Source: Boothiomyces macroporosus
Lineage: Eukaryota; Chytridiomycota; Chytridiomycetes; Rhizophydiales; Terramycetaceae
Length of the DNA stretch: 64,000 nt
Reading direction: 5' to 3'
Assembly (NCBI GenBank): GCA_027604185.1
Contig: JADGKB010000016.1
Span: forward strand, 117,886-181,885
Shown: positions 31,975 to 41,644 of the stretch, in pieces
Numbering within the stretch: position 1 is the stretch's first letter
Layout: each line of letters starts with the position of its first letter
Program-made: the position numbers and the translations under genes
The notes under the pieces: model-generated
Told to the model about the DNA's origin: nothing
Seen by the model: only the letters and a program-made list of their open reading frames with translations
Databases searched by the model: none

Positions 31975-33258
31975 TTAAAATCGATTCATGTTGACTGGCG
32001 GAAGATAGTTTGGGCAGTCTGTTCTAGGAGTGTCTAATAGTACAGACTCGAAATTTCCAGCCCAAGCTTCTCTAGCAGAAAGAGGAGGAGAGTTTAATCT
32101 GAAAATTGACCTAATAGTTGAAGCAATAGACGCATGAGTGAATTGGCTGTCTTGTTGAGGTCCATAAGGCTCGTGAACAACGGCACCTCTAGGAACCCAC
32201 GGAGAAATTAAGGTAACTGGAACCCTGACACCAAGTCTATCAAAGCTATAAAAGATACTTGAATCTTTGTCGTCATATGCAGTAATTCCATCTGGATTTG
32301 GAGCTCTTGGTGGCGGGACATGATCAAAGTACCCACCATGCTCATCATAAGTGATCATGAAAAGCGTGGTTTCCCATTGAGGAGAGTTGCGGAGAGTTTC
32401 ATAAATTCTCTTGATCAAAGCTTCTGTATTATGCATTGAGCCTCCACCAGGATGTCCGTCATCTTCTTTGCCCTTGTTTCCAGGAAGTTCACCATAATTT
32501 GGCTCCAAAAATGTGTAGTTTGGCAATTCACCTTTTTGAGCAGCCTCGTAAAAGTCTTCCATTCCTCTACTTCTAGTCACCATTGGCCCTCGTAAATTTT
32601 TTAGAAAGAGTAGCGATGGCTCTTCTTCATAGTAGTCCATCCAAGTTAAGCCAGCGTCTTGCAAATCTTCAAAAATAGTTCTGCATCCATTGCCTAATAT
32701 TCGGTTTTGCGCGTTAGAGTATTGTCCTCCAGTAGTGGTGCAGTGAGCAGAAATTCTATTTGGCTGAGTAGGACCTGGGATAGCAGCGAACCATCGATCG
32801 AAAATTGTAAATTCAGCTGCCAAAGTAGATTGAATTGGAATGTAATATGGGTCATAACTGGCCATTACTTGCTGTATTTGGTTCAAGCTAGTACCTCTAT
32901 ATGCTCCAACTGCAGCTTGATACGCGAATCCGTTCATTGGCGCAACAGGCGGTAACGGATATTGAGGGCTATTGTAATAATATGAGCCATAGATTTGAGC
33001 AGTTACGTCCTTGTATTCGTGGTCTGGACTGATTGGGGTAGAATCCACTTGATTTGGAGCAGTGCACACAGTTCCAGAATTTGCATTATACGGGTCGATA
33101 TAATTGCAGAAAGGATTCTTGCCAACCAAGTTATCGATTTCCGGATTATGAGTCAAATACCCAAACATTGTATCAAATGCTCGATTTTCGAGCATCAAAT
33201 GAACAATATTTTGAACATTGTGACCGTAAGCTTGGGCTACCAGGGCAGAAATAAGCAT
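31975..33258 (-). CDS. Secreted phospholipase C-like phosphoesterase, paralogue 1
   Basis: The 427-residue protein belongs to the phosphoesterase family of non-specific (phosphatidylcholine-preferring) phospholipases C and acid phosphatases. A short hydrophobic leader (MLISALVAQAYG) precedes the mature start. Family motifs occur in order: NIVHLMLENRAFDTMFGYL (first metal ligand Glu), ISPDHEY, GPTQPNRISAHC, NYTFLEPNYGELPGNKGKED then DGHPGG, FMITYDEHGGYFDHVPPPRA (metal ligands) and GVRVPVTLISPWVPRGAV. It would cleave phospholipids or phosphate esters outside the cell or in the vacuole. It needs no intron and has a close tandem paralogue 700 bases upstream. Confidence 0.9.
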   Translation of the reverse strand: MLISALVAQAYGHNVQNIVHLMLENRAFDTMFGYLTHNPEIDNLVGKNPFCNYIDPYNANSGTVCTAPNQVDSTPISPDHEYKDVTAQIYGSYYYNSPQYPLPPVAPMNGFAYQAAVGAYRGTSLNQIQQVMASYDPYYIPIQSTLAAEFTIFDRWFAAIPGPTQPNRISAHCTTTGGQYSNAQNRILGNGCRTIFEDLQDAGLTWMDYYEEEPSLLFLKNLRGPMVTRSRGMEDFYEAAQKGELPNYTFLEPNYGELPGNKGKEDDGHPGGGSMHNTEALIKRIYETLRNSPQWETTLFMITYDEHGGYFDHVPPPRAPNPDGITAYDDKDSSIFYSFDRLGVRVPVTLISPWVPRGAVVHEPYGPQQDSQFTHASIASTIRSIFRLNSPPLSAREAWAGNFESVLLDTPRTDCPNYLPPVNMNRF

Positions 33259-33980
33259 TGGATGGAATGAAATATTTTACGCTATTTATCCTGTTAAGTA
33301 CGACCAATTTGGAAGCGTGGAATTTCCATGATAAGAACAAGCATTTCCAACATTTTTTGAATATAAATTTGAGACGAGGTCGATGGTAGGTATTGTTTTA
33401 GGCAAAGGATAATCCGATTGCTGAGGAACCAAGCTTTGTTTTCGTTCATACCAGTGTTCATTTTTTTCAGGACCCTGGAAATTGCGCAACTGATGCGACA
33501 CCAAATTGAGCGATAAGGCACACGGTCTTCTGATCAATGTGTAAATTAAGAAACAAGTTCGCGGACTGGAAAGCTTATGCTGATCATTACTGCGCTTATC
33601 GTTAAATTCCATTCCTGTTTGCGTTATTTTGACATTCCGCCCAATGAGAGTCAAGTGAAAGGTACCAAGAAATTTCAGCATTATGCCAACGATAAAAGGT
33701 GGAAAATTAACCTTGTAGGAGTGTGTTTGGAATGCAAGTCATTTGACTATTTGTTTGGGGTCAGACTTCAACCATGAGCTGGCTGCTCAAATCCCATGGT
33801 TTCATTGGATATCCTATGGTTGCCTTATCTAGAGTTGCAAATTGAGGGTCAACACTAAACTCATTTCTAAAGTCGTATACGACTGAATCTTTCAAGAATA
33901 ATGAAATATTCAAAACTATCGCTTACAAGTGATCAACACCCAGTGAGAGGTGCAAAAGTACATATGGCCGATCTAATTTA
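33259..33980. other. Spacer between the two phospholipase genes
   Basis: The spacer of about 720 bases holds one candidate small gene (33286-33681, minus) and otherwise nothing I recognise. It must contain the promoter of paralogue 1. Confidence 0.35.
33286..33681 (-). CDS. Possible 131-residue protein, unknown
   Basis: The frame starts at ATG 33681. The second half reads like a real, basic mitochondrial-type sequence (LIRRPCALSLNLVSHQLRNF, then ERKQSLVPQQSDYPLPKTIP). The first 45 residues are less convincing, and the true 5' exon may lie elsewhere behind a tiny intron. I recognise no family. It ends only 27 bases before the start of phospholipase paralogue 1, which leaves little promoter for that gene. 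This is odd if both are real. Confidence 0.3.
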   Translation of the reverse strand: MLKFLGTFHLTLIGRNVKITQTGMEFNDKRSNDQHKLSSPRTCFLIYTLIRRPCALSLNLVSHQLRNFQGPEKNEHWYERKQSLVPQQSDYPLPKTIPTIDLVSNLYSKNVGNACSYHGNSTLPNWSYLTG

Positions 33981-35270
33981 TTAAAATCCATTCATGTTGA
34001 CTGCAGGCATGATAATTGGACAGTCAGTTCTAGGAGTGTCAAGCAAAATGGATTCAAAGTTTCCAGCCCATGCTTCTCGCTTGGTAAGTGGTGGTGATTG
34101 AAGATTGAAAATAGCACGAATGGTAGCTGGAATGGAAGCGTGGGTGAATTGACTGTCTGGCTGCGGACCATTAGGTTCGTGTACTACAGCACCTTTGGCT
34201 ACCCATGGAGAAATAACAGTAACAGGAACTCTTACTCCAAGTCTATCGAATTCATAAACAATGGTTGGGTCTTGGGCATCTTGAGTAGTAATTCCATCTG
34301 GATTTGGTGCTCTTGGGGTTGGAACATGATCAAAGTAGCCACCATGCTCATCATATGTAATCAACAACAAGGTAGTTTCCCACTGTGGAGAATTGCGAAG
34401 GGTTTCGTAAACTCTTTTGACTAAATATTCAGAGTTGTGGACAAACCCACCACCTGGATGTGCGTCATCTTCCTTGCCTTTGTTACCTGGAAGTTCTCCA
34501 TAGTTTGGTTCCAAGAAAGTATAGTTTGGCAACTGTCCTGCATGCGCATCGCTAAAGAATTGGGAGAATGGTCTGCTCTTTTCAACCATATCTTCTCTGA
34601 TATTTCTTAAATATAATAGTGATGGTTCTTCTTCGAAATAGTTCATCCATGAAAGGCCAGCATCGTCCAAGTCTTCAAAAATACTTCTGCATGGGTTTCC
34701 GTCAACAATATGCTGAGTGTTTGTGTACATACCGGCAGTGGTTGCACAGTGGGCAGAAATACGATTAGGTTGAGTTGGCCCAGGAACACCGGCAAACCAT
34801 CTATCAAAAATAGTGAATTCTGCAGCCAAAGTAGCTTGTACTGGTATATTTTTAGGATCAAAGCCTGCCATAACCTGTTGCAAATCTTTGTTGCTTGCTC
34901 CTGCAAAAGCACCAATATACGCTTGATGAACAAATCCGTTCATTGGGGCTACTGCTGGTAGTTGCAAGCTAGGGTTATTGTAATTTGGTGACCCATATAT
35001 TTCAGTTGTAACTTTGCTGTATTCATGGTCAGGATCATATGAAGTGCTGTCAATTTGGTTTGGAGCCGTGCATATTTTGGCAGAGTTTGGATCAGTTGGG
35101 TCTACAAAATTGCAGAGCGGTTGTTTTCCCACCAGATTGTCTATATCGGGATTGTGAGTCAAGTAGCCAAACATGGTGTCAAAGGCTCTATTTTCCAGCA
35201 TCAAATGGACAACATTTTGAATGTTGTGGGCTTGGACAGCAATGGTTAAACCAGCTAGCTTGAGGAGCAT
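33981..35270 (-). CDS. Secreted phospholipase C-like phosphoesterase, paralogue 2
   Basis: The 429-residue protein aligns end to end with paralogue 1 and clearly arose by tandem duplication. The leader is MLLKLAGLTIAVQA, after which both mature proteins begin HN-x-QN-x-VHLMLENRAFD. The metal-binding set is complete: LMLENRAFD, YDPDHEY, NRISAHC, EDDAHPGG and LLITYDEHGGYFDHVPTPRA. It differs from paralogue 1 in many surface positions, so the duplication is old compared with the 6.4-kb one. It should have the same type of activity, possibly on a different head group. Confidence 0.9.
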   Translation of the reverse strand: MLLKLAGLTIAVQAHNIQNVVHLMLENRAFDTMFGYLTHNPDIDNLVGKQPLCNFVDPTDPNSAKICTAPNQIDSTSYDPDHEYSKVTTEIYGSPNYNNPSLQLPAVAPMNGFVHQAYIGAFAGASNKDLQQVMAGFDPKNIPVQATLAAEFTIFDRWFAGVPGPTQPNRISAHCATTAGMYTNTQHIVDGNPCRSIFEDLDDAGLSWMNYFEEEPSLLYLRNIREDMVEKSRPFSQFFSDAHAGQLPNYTFLEPNYGELPGNKGKEDDAHPGGGFVHNSEYLVKRVYETLRNSPQWETTLLLITYDEHGGYFDHVPTPRAPNPDGITTQDAQDPTIVYEFDRLGVRVPVTVISPWVAKGAVVHEPNGPQPDSQFTHASIPATIRAIFNLQSPPLTKREAWAGNFESILLDTPRTDCPIIMPAVNMNGF

Positions 35271-35291
35271 ATTTTAGTGATACGAAAACCT

Positions 35292-35738
35292 TCATGGCTT
35301 TATCTCTTTCTCCAGGTCTCGACCTTTCTCGAAATGGAAACTCGGGAAAAACGTTGTTGGAGCTACCGTATACACTTTTTCCAAAATTCTCGCTCTAATT
35401 GGAGGGTAATATTGTATCGACTCCAAATCACTGAAATATGGGATGGCCGACAGTTTGCGTATTCTTCCAACTGGAATTGAGCGTTTAAACATTTGTCTAG
35501 TGTGGCCCAGGTCAAAACGTTTGTTGAATGACGGACCTCGCTGTAACACAAGAGGCTTGATACAATTTCCCCCACCAACTAATTTATCGCCTCGCAATGA
35601 CTTTCCAGACAGCCTTCATCTTTGGAACTGTTGAATCTACAAGTTTCTTTCCAGATTGACAATTGACCGAGATACTGAGTCTGTATCGCTTGGCACGTTC
35701 TCAACGGCCGACGTAGTGTCTGGTAGCTCAAAGATCAT
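35292..35738 (-). CDS. Candidate two-exon gene, 139 residues, unknown
   Basis: Exon 1 runs from ATG 35738 to 35641 (MIFELPDTTSAVENVPSDTD...). After a 27-nt intron (35614-35640) the frame continues to a stop at 35292. The join is in frame and gives SRSIVNLERNLLSGKSLRGD, then KLVGGGNCIKPLVLQRGPSF. The product has an acidic start and a basic middle (FNKRFDLGHTRQMFKRSIPV). No family is recognised. The intron is longer than the usual 18-23 nt here and its acceptor (GATGAAG) lacks a clear branch site, so the model is provisional. Confidence 0.4.
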
Positions 35739-36130
35739 GCGTGATTGAACAAATGAATTGATAGGGCAAGGTTAATAGACGTTACTTTCGCATTCCGCAT
35801 TCCTGACCCGATGGACACGGACATGTATGTGCCCATGATGTGGGTTTAATAAGCTATGCCAACAACTTGAGGGGATGTATTCTCATTTGATTGACTTGAA
35901 GCATCATCTATCTTCAAAGTCAAGTAAATAAAGTAGTTTCGATCACTTTTGAGTGTCACTATTAAGAGGTGTTTGCTCATAAAGCAAGACACACATGTTT
36001 TGAACATCTACAGTGCTGCACAAGTTGAAACCTGATTGAATATTTGGCAATTCATGAGATGCATTCGTTTACTACAATTGCTATTAAAGTTTCAGACTGA
36101 TTAGTCTCAATCTACTTGAAACAAACATAT
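35739..36130. other. Intergenic, nothing recognised
   Basis: I see no coding stretch or repeat between the candidate gene and the end of 7TM member 5. Confidence 0.35.
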
Positions 36131-37657
36131 TTAATTTATTGGTTGTATTGGTGCAAATAGATTTGATACTCTGTAGTTGATGTGTTGATTATCGCCGCTG
36201 GATGCTGTCAATGGATTAGAGTATCCCAAATCAGCAGTTGCAGATTTAATTGAGCTACTGTAGCCAGCGCCAAAATGAAGAACTGCTCTGATATGCTCTA
36301 TAAATAAACAGTTAATTCCTGTATGAAGGGCATACAGCAAAGCTAGTACACCACTCATTGACAGGAAATTTCTATCCGACCCCAAAGACTGAGTAAACTC
36401 TTGAATGTAATAGAAAACCAATACCGATATTGTGTTGGCAGTTTGTAGTAGCACTAGCGAAGCAAACTTTTTATCAATGACAAGCAACTTTTTGATTGCT
36501 GAGAATGTCGACATTTTCCGCAAGTATTCTGAATTCTTTACCAACGGCACCGCGATTGTAAATGAAGGGACAGTATTGAAAATAAACATTAGCACCGTCC
36601 ATACTGGAACAAGGTGAATCCACTTCTGCCAAATACTTCCATTTCCACTTGCTAAATACCAGTAGGTAAAGTAATTTCCCCCAGCGAGAATAATGTGTAA
36701 AAGTATAATTGACGCGTAGATGCATATTTTGGTGTGTCTTTCTGTTATAGACTGAAACCCAATGATAAAGTTTGCAGTGTTTAGCACTGTAGTAATTGCA
36801 GCAAGATTGAAGATACACCCACGAATTTCAGCATACTGCTGGACCAAAGTAGAGGGGCTTGCTGGAAATACGATATTCAAATAAGAGAAATCTAGCACAA
36901 TCCATAGTAGCCATAGAACCTGGGAGATAACCACCACCGTCAAATAAAAAGATCTAGTCTTTAAAAATTTCAAGACAAAGTACACCAGCACTGCAAATGA
37001 AATCACCATTGCAAATATGTAGCAGAATAGAGCTACACATTCCATTTGGCTTTGATAGTTTAGCACCAGCAGCGATGAAGGGATATACGCAGTCCAACTG
37101 TAAATCTCTGTTCCATCTGTAATGGTGGTAAATTGCCCTGTTACGTTTCCCATACTCTCAAATGTGAATAGCTGAGAGTTATTTTTTAATTTCAAGGATT
37201 TTGGAGAGCCAGTACATCCAGGTTGCGAAAACGCTTGAAACTCGCCTCCAGTTGTACAAGTGTAATAGCTGTCTATACAGGAAGAGTCTGCCAAATACCA
37301 AATATCAGAGTATCCAAACAATGACTCTGGTGTAGCTTGCTGAAGATGACAATATGAAGCACCGTTTGCTACTGCTGGAAAGTTTGACTTTCCCAATAAC
37401 TGTTGCCTTTGTACGACACTTGCATAGCCACTTAGATAATGGCTATCTAAATTTGAAAAGCAGCATCCTTCATTCATTGAAAAGACATTATTCCCACATG
37501 AAGTCAAACTATACTGCTCTGCACTGATTTCATTGTACAGCTTGGTGGCGATCCCAGCAAATTGGTACATTGCGGTTGGTGCCGTTCCGCAATACGAGTT
37601 TGTTGCCCATACAAGCTGAAATACAGCCGGTACACTGGTGCTTATAGTCGTATCCAT
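36131..37657 (-). CDS. Cys-rich-ectodomain 7TM protein (family member 5)
   Basis: The start at ATG 37657 (MDTTISTSVPAVFQLVW) matches the paralogues and gives 508 residues. The ectodomain has the eight Cys (CGTAP, SCGNN, EGCCFSN, YCHLQ, SSCID, YTCTT, GCTG). The boundary is IYSWTAYIPSSLLVLNYQSQ, where the usual VPME is changed to SQME. Seven hydrophobic segments follow, with NLAAITTVLNTANFIIGF third and SMSGVLALLYALHTGINCLF with IEHIR last. The tail is about 50 residues and ends in FAPIQPIN. It lies in the same direction as member 6 upstream. Confidence 0.85.
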   Translation of the reverse strand: MDTTISTSVPAVFQLVWATNSYCGTAPTAMYQFAGIATKLYNEISAEQYSLTSCGNNVFSMNEGCCFSNLDSHYLSGYASVVQRQQLLGKSNFPAVANGASYCHLQQATPESLFGYSDIWYLADSSCIDSYYTCTTGGEFQAFSQPGCTGSPKSLKLKNNSQLFTFESMGNVTGQFTTITDGTEIYSWTAYIPSSLLVLNYQSQMECVALFCYIFAMVISFAVLVYFVLKFLKTRSFYLTVVVISQVLWLLWIVLDFSYLNIVFPASPSTLVQQYAEIRGCIFNLAAITTVLNTANFIIGFQSITERHTKICIYASIILLHIILAGGNYFTYWYLASGNGSIWQKWIHLVPVWTVLMFIFNTVPSFTIAVPLVKNSEYLRKMSTFSAIKKLLVIDKKFASLVLLQTANTISVLVFYYIQEFTQSLGSDRNFLSMSGVLALLYALHTGINCLFIEHIRAVLHFGAGYSSSIKSATADLGYSNPLTASSGDNQHINYRVSNLFAPIQPIN

Positions 37658-37983
37658 CTGCAAGATTTTCACGTTTTCTTTTTTGGTTATCTACTACATG
37701 AAACACATGTGGCACTGCCAAATACTTGAATCTTGCCATTTCAAACCAAATATCCTGTACTATTGAAGCAACGAAAAGTTAGTCGCACTGTCAATGCGGT
37801 CGATGAGAAGCACTAATTTTTGCTGCTTTCATCTGCAACTTTGAATTTCTGAAATAGCTGAGCCTGCCCAATCTAAACGAGAATGAATTGCAATGAGTTG
37901 CCAAATATGGTCCAACAGTAATTAAATCAACCATGATAGTAAGGAATATACACTAGCCCAGTTACTGATAAAACTATTTTATT
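37658..37983. other. Intergenic, nothing recognised
   Basis: Spacer between 7TM members 5 and 6. No feature is seen on either strand. Confidence 0.35.
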
Positions 37984-39480
37984 CTAAACTTTGTTGACTA
38001 GATTCAGCTCTGGCCCGATCTGGCTGTCTTCCTTGTAGGTATTGGCAGAGAACACCATTATGTTGTGAGACTTTGAGCTGTAAGCTTTACCAGATTTCAA
38101 AACGGATCGAATGTGCTCGATAAACATGCTATTGATAACGGCATGAATAGAATAGTTTAGCGCAAACACTCCGTTCATCGAATAGTAATTTCGGTCGGAG
38201 CCAAGTACCTGAGTGAATTGCTGAATGTAATAAAACACAATCACACATATCGTGTTCAACAATTGTAGGAATACCAAACCAGAGAAAATCAAGTCAGTCA
38301 CCAAGAGTTTTCGAATTGCTGTTGCTGTAGACATACTGCGCAGGTACTCTGAGTTCTTTACCAACGGAATGGCAATAGTGAACGAAGGGACAGTATTAAA
38401 GATAAACATCATAAGTGTCCACAGTGGCAGAATTTGGTGCCAGCTTTGCCAAATGGTCCCTTCACCCATAGTCAAGTACCAATAGGTAAAATAATTACCA
38501 CCAGCCAAGGCAAGATGCATCACCATGATGAAACCATAAATCCCGTATTTGAATACTGGTGAAGTGATGTTTCTGAACCCAACAATAAAGTTTGCTGTAT
38601 TCAAAACAGTGGTCAGAGAAGCCATGTTGAAAATACATGCTTCAATTTCAGCATACTTTTCGTCCAGATTAGCCGCAGTTACAGGAAAGGCGATGTTCAA
38701 GTAAGCGAAATCCATTGCTATCCAAATTACCCACAGAGTTTGGGAAATTACAACTACAGTGAGGTACATTGATCGTGTTTTGAGGTACTTGTTTATCGAA
38801 TAAGCAAGAACTGCTAGTGAAATACCAAAGGCAGTCAGGTAACAAACCGCGGCAGCTATTTCCATCGGGACCTGGTATTTGAATATCAGCATTACAGATG
38901 GTACATAGGTTGTCCAAGTGTATTTTTCAGATCCGCCTGTCACGGATAAAAATTCACCTGAAATATTACCCATCGTTTGGAAATTGAAATTTGCTTCTTT
39001 GGTATTTAGCTGTATTGAACTGGAGGTGCCTGTGCACTGCGAATTTGGATAGTAATGGAATTCCCCATTTGGTTTACAAGAAAAGTGGTCATCAATACAA
39101 GTAGAATCCGCCAAGTACCAAATATCAGATAGTCCGTAGAGCGAACCGTTATTTAAGGCTTTTACATGGCAGTAATTTGCTCCATTTGCCGCAACAGGAA
39201 AATTTGACTTGTCCGTGAAAGCCTGTCTTTGAACGAGACTAGAGTACCCACTGAAAAAAGTAGTAGGGTCCAGGTTAGACAGACAGCAACCGCCATTCAT
39301 TGGAAACAAGTTACTGCCACAGGTAGTGAGGGTAACTTGCTCATTGATAGTTTCATTGTATAAAGTGGTGGTGATGCCAGAAAATGAGTACATTACATTT
39401 GGCGGTGTTGAGCAATCAGTAGAGCGAACCCATCCGATTTGAAATACATCGGGTACGCTAGAGCTAAGTGCAGTGTTCAT
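37984..39480 (-). CDS. Cys-rich-ectodomain 7TM protein (family member 6)
   Basis: The 498-residue frame starts exactly at the family start (MNTALSSSVPDVFQIGWVRS). It is a good reference for the layout: Cys in CSTPPNVMYSF, TTCGSNLF, NGGCCLSNLD, NYCHV, STCIDD, FSCKPNGEF and SQCTG. Then comes KYTWTTYVPSVMLIFKYQVP and seven hydrophobic segments ending SMNGVFALNYSIHAVINSMF. The soluble part is about 190 residues. A 35-residue tail contains SSKSHNIMVF. Predicted N-x-S/T sites in the ectodomain include NETIN and NGSLY, as in other members. Confidence 0.86.
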   Translation of the reverse strand: MNTALSSSVPDVFQIGWVRSTDCSTPPNVMYSFSGITTTLYNETINEQVTLTTCGSNLFPMNGGCCLSNLDPTTFFSGYSSLVQRQAFTDKSNFPVAANGANYCHVKALNNGSLYGLSDIWYLADSTCIDDHFSCKPNGEFHYYPNSQCTGTSSSIQLNTKEANFNFQTMGNISGEFLSVTGGSEKYTWTTYVPSVMLIFKYQVPMEIAAAVCYLTAFGISLAVLAYSINKYLKTRSMYLTVVVISQTLWVIWIAMDFAYLNIAFPVTAANLDEKYAEIEACIFNMASLTTVLNTANFIVGFRNITSPVFKYGIYGFIMVMHLALAGGNYFTYWYLTMGEGTIWQSWHQILPLWTLMMFIFNTVPSFTIAIPLVKNSEYLRSMSTATAIRKLLVTDLIFSGLVFLQLLNTICVIVFYYIQQFTQVLGSDRNYYSMNGVFALNYSIHAVINSMFIEHIRSVLKSGKAYSSKSHNIMVFSANTYKEDSQIGPELNLVNKV

Positions 39481-39802
39481 GGCTCTTTAGAAATTTTGTT
39501 TGATTTTATATCATCACTGTCGCCACAAAATACGGTAGCCTGAGTGTGTACCTGCATACAAAAATTGATTCCAAACTCGCAACCAAAGGCAATCTTTAAG
39601 CTATACTAAGCCCGATTCTTTGTTGCAAGTGCCCTTCATCTTGCCGCTTGCTGTTCTTTTGGAATTTTTAATTTGTCCATTCGGTATGACATGAAGCCCC
39701 AATCCATTAGCTACGAGCGCCATACAACAAATCTGAAACACAAAACACAACGAAACTAGCGCAAAGGAGATAAAAAAGCAATTCTAATATCTATTGCTTT
39801 AT
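39481..39802. other. Intergenic, nothing recognised
   Basis: Spacer between 7TM members 6 and 7. No gene or repeat is seen. Confidence 0.35.
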
Positions 39803-41374
39803 TTACGAATTGTTGGTAGATGAAGATGCTATGGCAGTTGAGACGACACTAGAGTTAACGTCACTGAAATCTCCTAATATTTTCAAATGCTTGTTATTTA
39901 ATGAATAAAGATGTTGGAAATTGTTGCTTGTAAATGTACTGTGGGGCGGGGAAATTGTGTTGATGGAATATAAGTGAGGCGCCGTTGATATTAACTTTGA
40001 GTGCGCAAACTTCAAGTAAACCCGGAGCAATTCTCTGATGTGGTCGATCCACACGCAGTTGAGGCAAGCATGCACTGTATACTGCAGAGCGTATATTCCA
40101 TTTAGTGCGATAAAATTTCTATCGTTTGCCAGCACAAGCGAGTAATTCTGGATCACAAAAAGTACAAAGTACAGCAGAGTATTTACAGTTTGAATGAATA
40201 TCAAGGCAGTTAGTTTGGAATCCTCTGAAAATAGCTTCCAGATTGCACCAACAATGGATTTGCCTTTCGAATATTCAAATTTTTTAATTAGCCCTACGGA
40301 AATGAAATAATAACTGAGCGTGTCAAAAAGCAGTACCAAGATAATCCACAGATATCGAAGCTGAAACCATAACCTGAACACTCCAGACAATTCTCCATTT
40401 TTGAAATACGAAAAATATCCGCTTCCTCCAACCAACAAGTGCACCGTCATTAAAATACCATACGATAAAAAAAGTATTCCTTCATCCCTAACTCTATGAA
40501 ATTTCACAATCAAATGGATACTATTCACAACGGTAAACAGTGAAGCCAGACTAAATACAACATCTTCAAGTTCCAGATAAATACTCTTGGATTTTGTCAG
40601 TGTAAGATTCATAAATGCCAAATCTGCACAAACCCAAATGATCCACAGCACAAGTGACATAATCATTAGTAGTTCATAAATCGCTCTTGATTTCAAAAAC
40701 ATTTTAAAGATATAAACGGCCGCTGTTAGGGTGAATATAATTGATAATATGTAACAAATTAACGACAGGATTTCCATGGGTATTACGTACGCATAAGTAA
40801 GCGATTGCGGTGGTATAAATGCTGTCCATTTGTATTGCACAGAGGCGTCATTGATGTGAATTATTTGGCCAGTGAAAATACCAAGATTTGGAAACAGTAA
40901 TTGAACCCGTTTTTCTGTTAATACTACTGATTGCGATTCCCCACCGCATCCTTCCCCAGTAAAGTACTGAAACTTCCCATTTGGGTTGCATTTAAAATGC
41001 TTGTCGATACAAGACCCATCTGCCAAGTAATAAATTTCAGCAAACCCAAGTAACGACGATTGGTTTGATGAAGTGAGATGGCAGTACTGATTTCCATTTG
41101 CGCTTGCAGGTATATTGGAAGATGAATTGACTTTTTGACTAAAGCTACTGTAGAACTGCAAATCAGGGTTGTTTAGCATTGAATAGCAACATCCAGAGGG
41201 TACAGCCAATGGGCTATCTCCACACGACTCTATTGGTGTCTGAATATTAATCCCCGTAAATGATTGATTCACAGGCTGAGTGAGAGTGTACATTGAGGTT
41301 GGTGGTTGCAAACATGCATAATCAAGAATCCATGCGCTTAGAAAAATCCCCTGGATATTTGAACTAAAGACCAT
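39803..41374 (-). CDS. Cys-rich-ectodomain 7TM protein (family member 7, divergent)
   Basis: I start at ATG 41374 (MVFSSNIQGIFLSAWILDYA), which aligns with the VFQIGW start of relatives and gives 523 residues; the frame is open to 41458. It is clearly divergent but keeps all eight Cys (CLQPP, SCGDS, SGCCYS, YCHLTS, GSCIDK, FKCNPNGKF, GCGG). It also keeps QYKWTAFIPPQSLTYAYVIP and the last helix ALNGIYALQYTVHACLNCVW followed by IDHIREL. The fourth loop has GGSGYFSYF in place of the usual AGGNYF. The long Ser/Thr/Asn-rich tail ends in a run of Ser and Asn. Confidence 0.83.
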   Translation of the reverse strand: MVFSSNIQGIFLSAWILDYACLQPPTSMYTLTQPVNQSFTGINIQTPIESCGDSPLAVPSGCCYSMLNNPDLQFYSSFSQKVNSSSNIPASANGNQYCHLTSSNQSSLLGFAEIYYLADGSCIDKHFKCNPNGKFQYFTGEGCGGESQSVVLTEKRVQLLFPNLGIFTGQIIHINDASVQYKWTAFIPPQSLTYAYVIPMEILSLICYILSIIFTLTAAVYIFKMFLKSRAIYELLMIMSLVLWIIWVCADLAFMNLTLTKSKSIYLELEDVVFSLASLFTVVNSIHLIVKFHRVRDEGILFLSYGILMTVHLLVGGSGYFSYFKNGELSGVFRLWFQLRYLWIILVLLFDTLSYYFISVGLIKKFEYSKGKSIVGAIWKLFSEDSKLTALIFIQTVNTLLYFVLFVIQNYSLVLANDRNFIALNGIYALQYTVHACLNCVWIDHIRELLRVYLKFAHSKLISTAPHLYSINTISPPHSTFTSNNFQHLYSLNNKHLKILGDFSDVNSSVVSTAIASSSTNNS

Positions 41375-41644
41375 GAGGAAAATTCTCCAACGATCGCTTT
41401 TCACTTGTGGTGAGCGGCTATGGTAGGAAAAAGGACCCGAATTACAAGCTTTGACCATTAAAGACCGTGCACCAATTAATAGCTGTCAAACACCATTCCA
41501 GGAGTTTGCAGTTGACACGTTGTGGGATAGTCACTCTATATCCCCAGTCTTTTCAAGTTTCTTTTACCTCCATCAATCCTACTCGAATTTCCGGGTCCTC
41601 ATTCAGTGTCTTATTTGGGGCGGGCAAACACAGACGACTTTATT

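Noticed and set aside
32707..33270. Plus-strand frames opposite the phospholipase C-like gene
   Set aside because: They are antisense shadows of conserved coding sequence.
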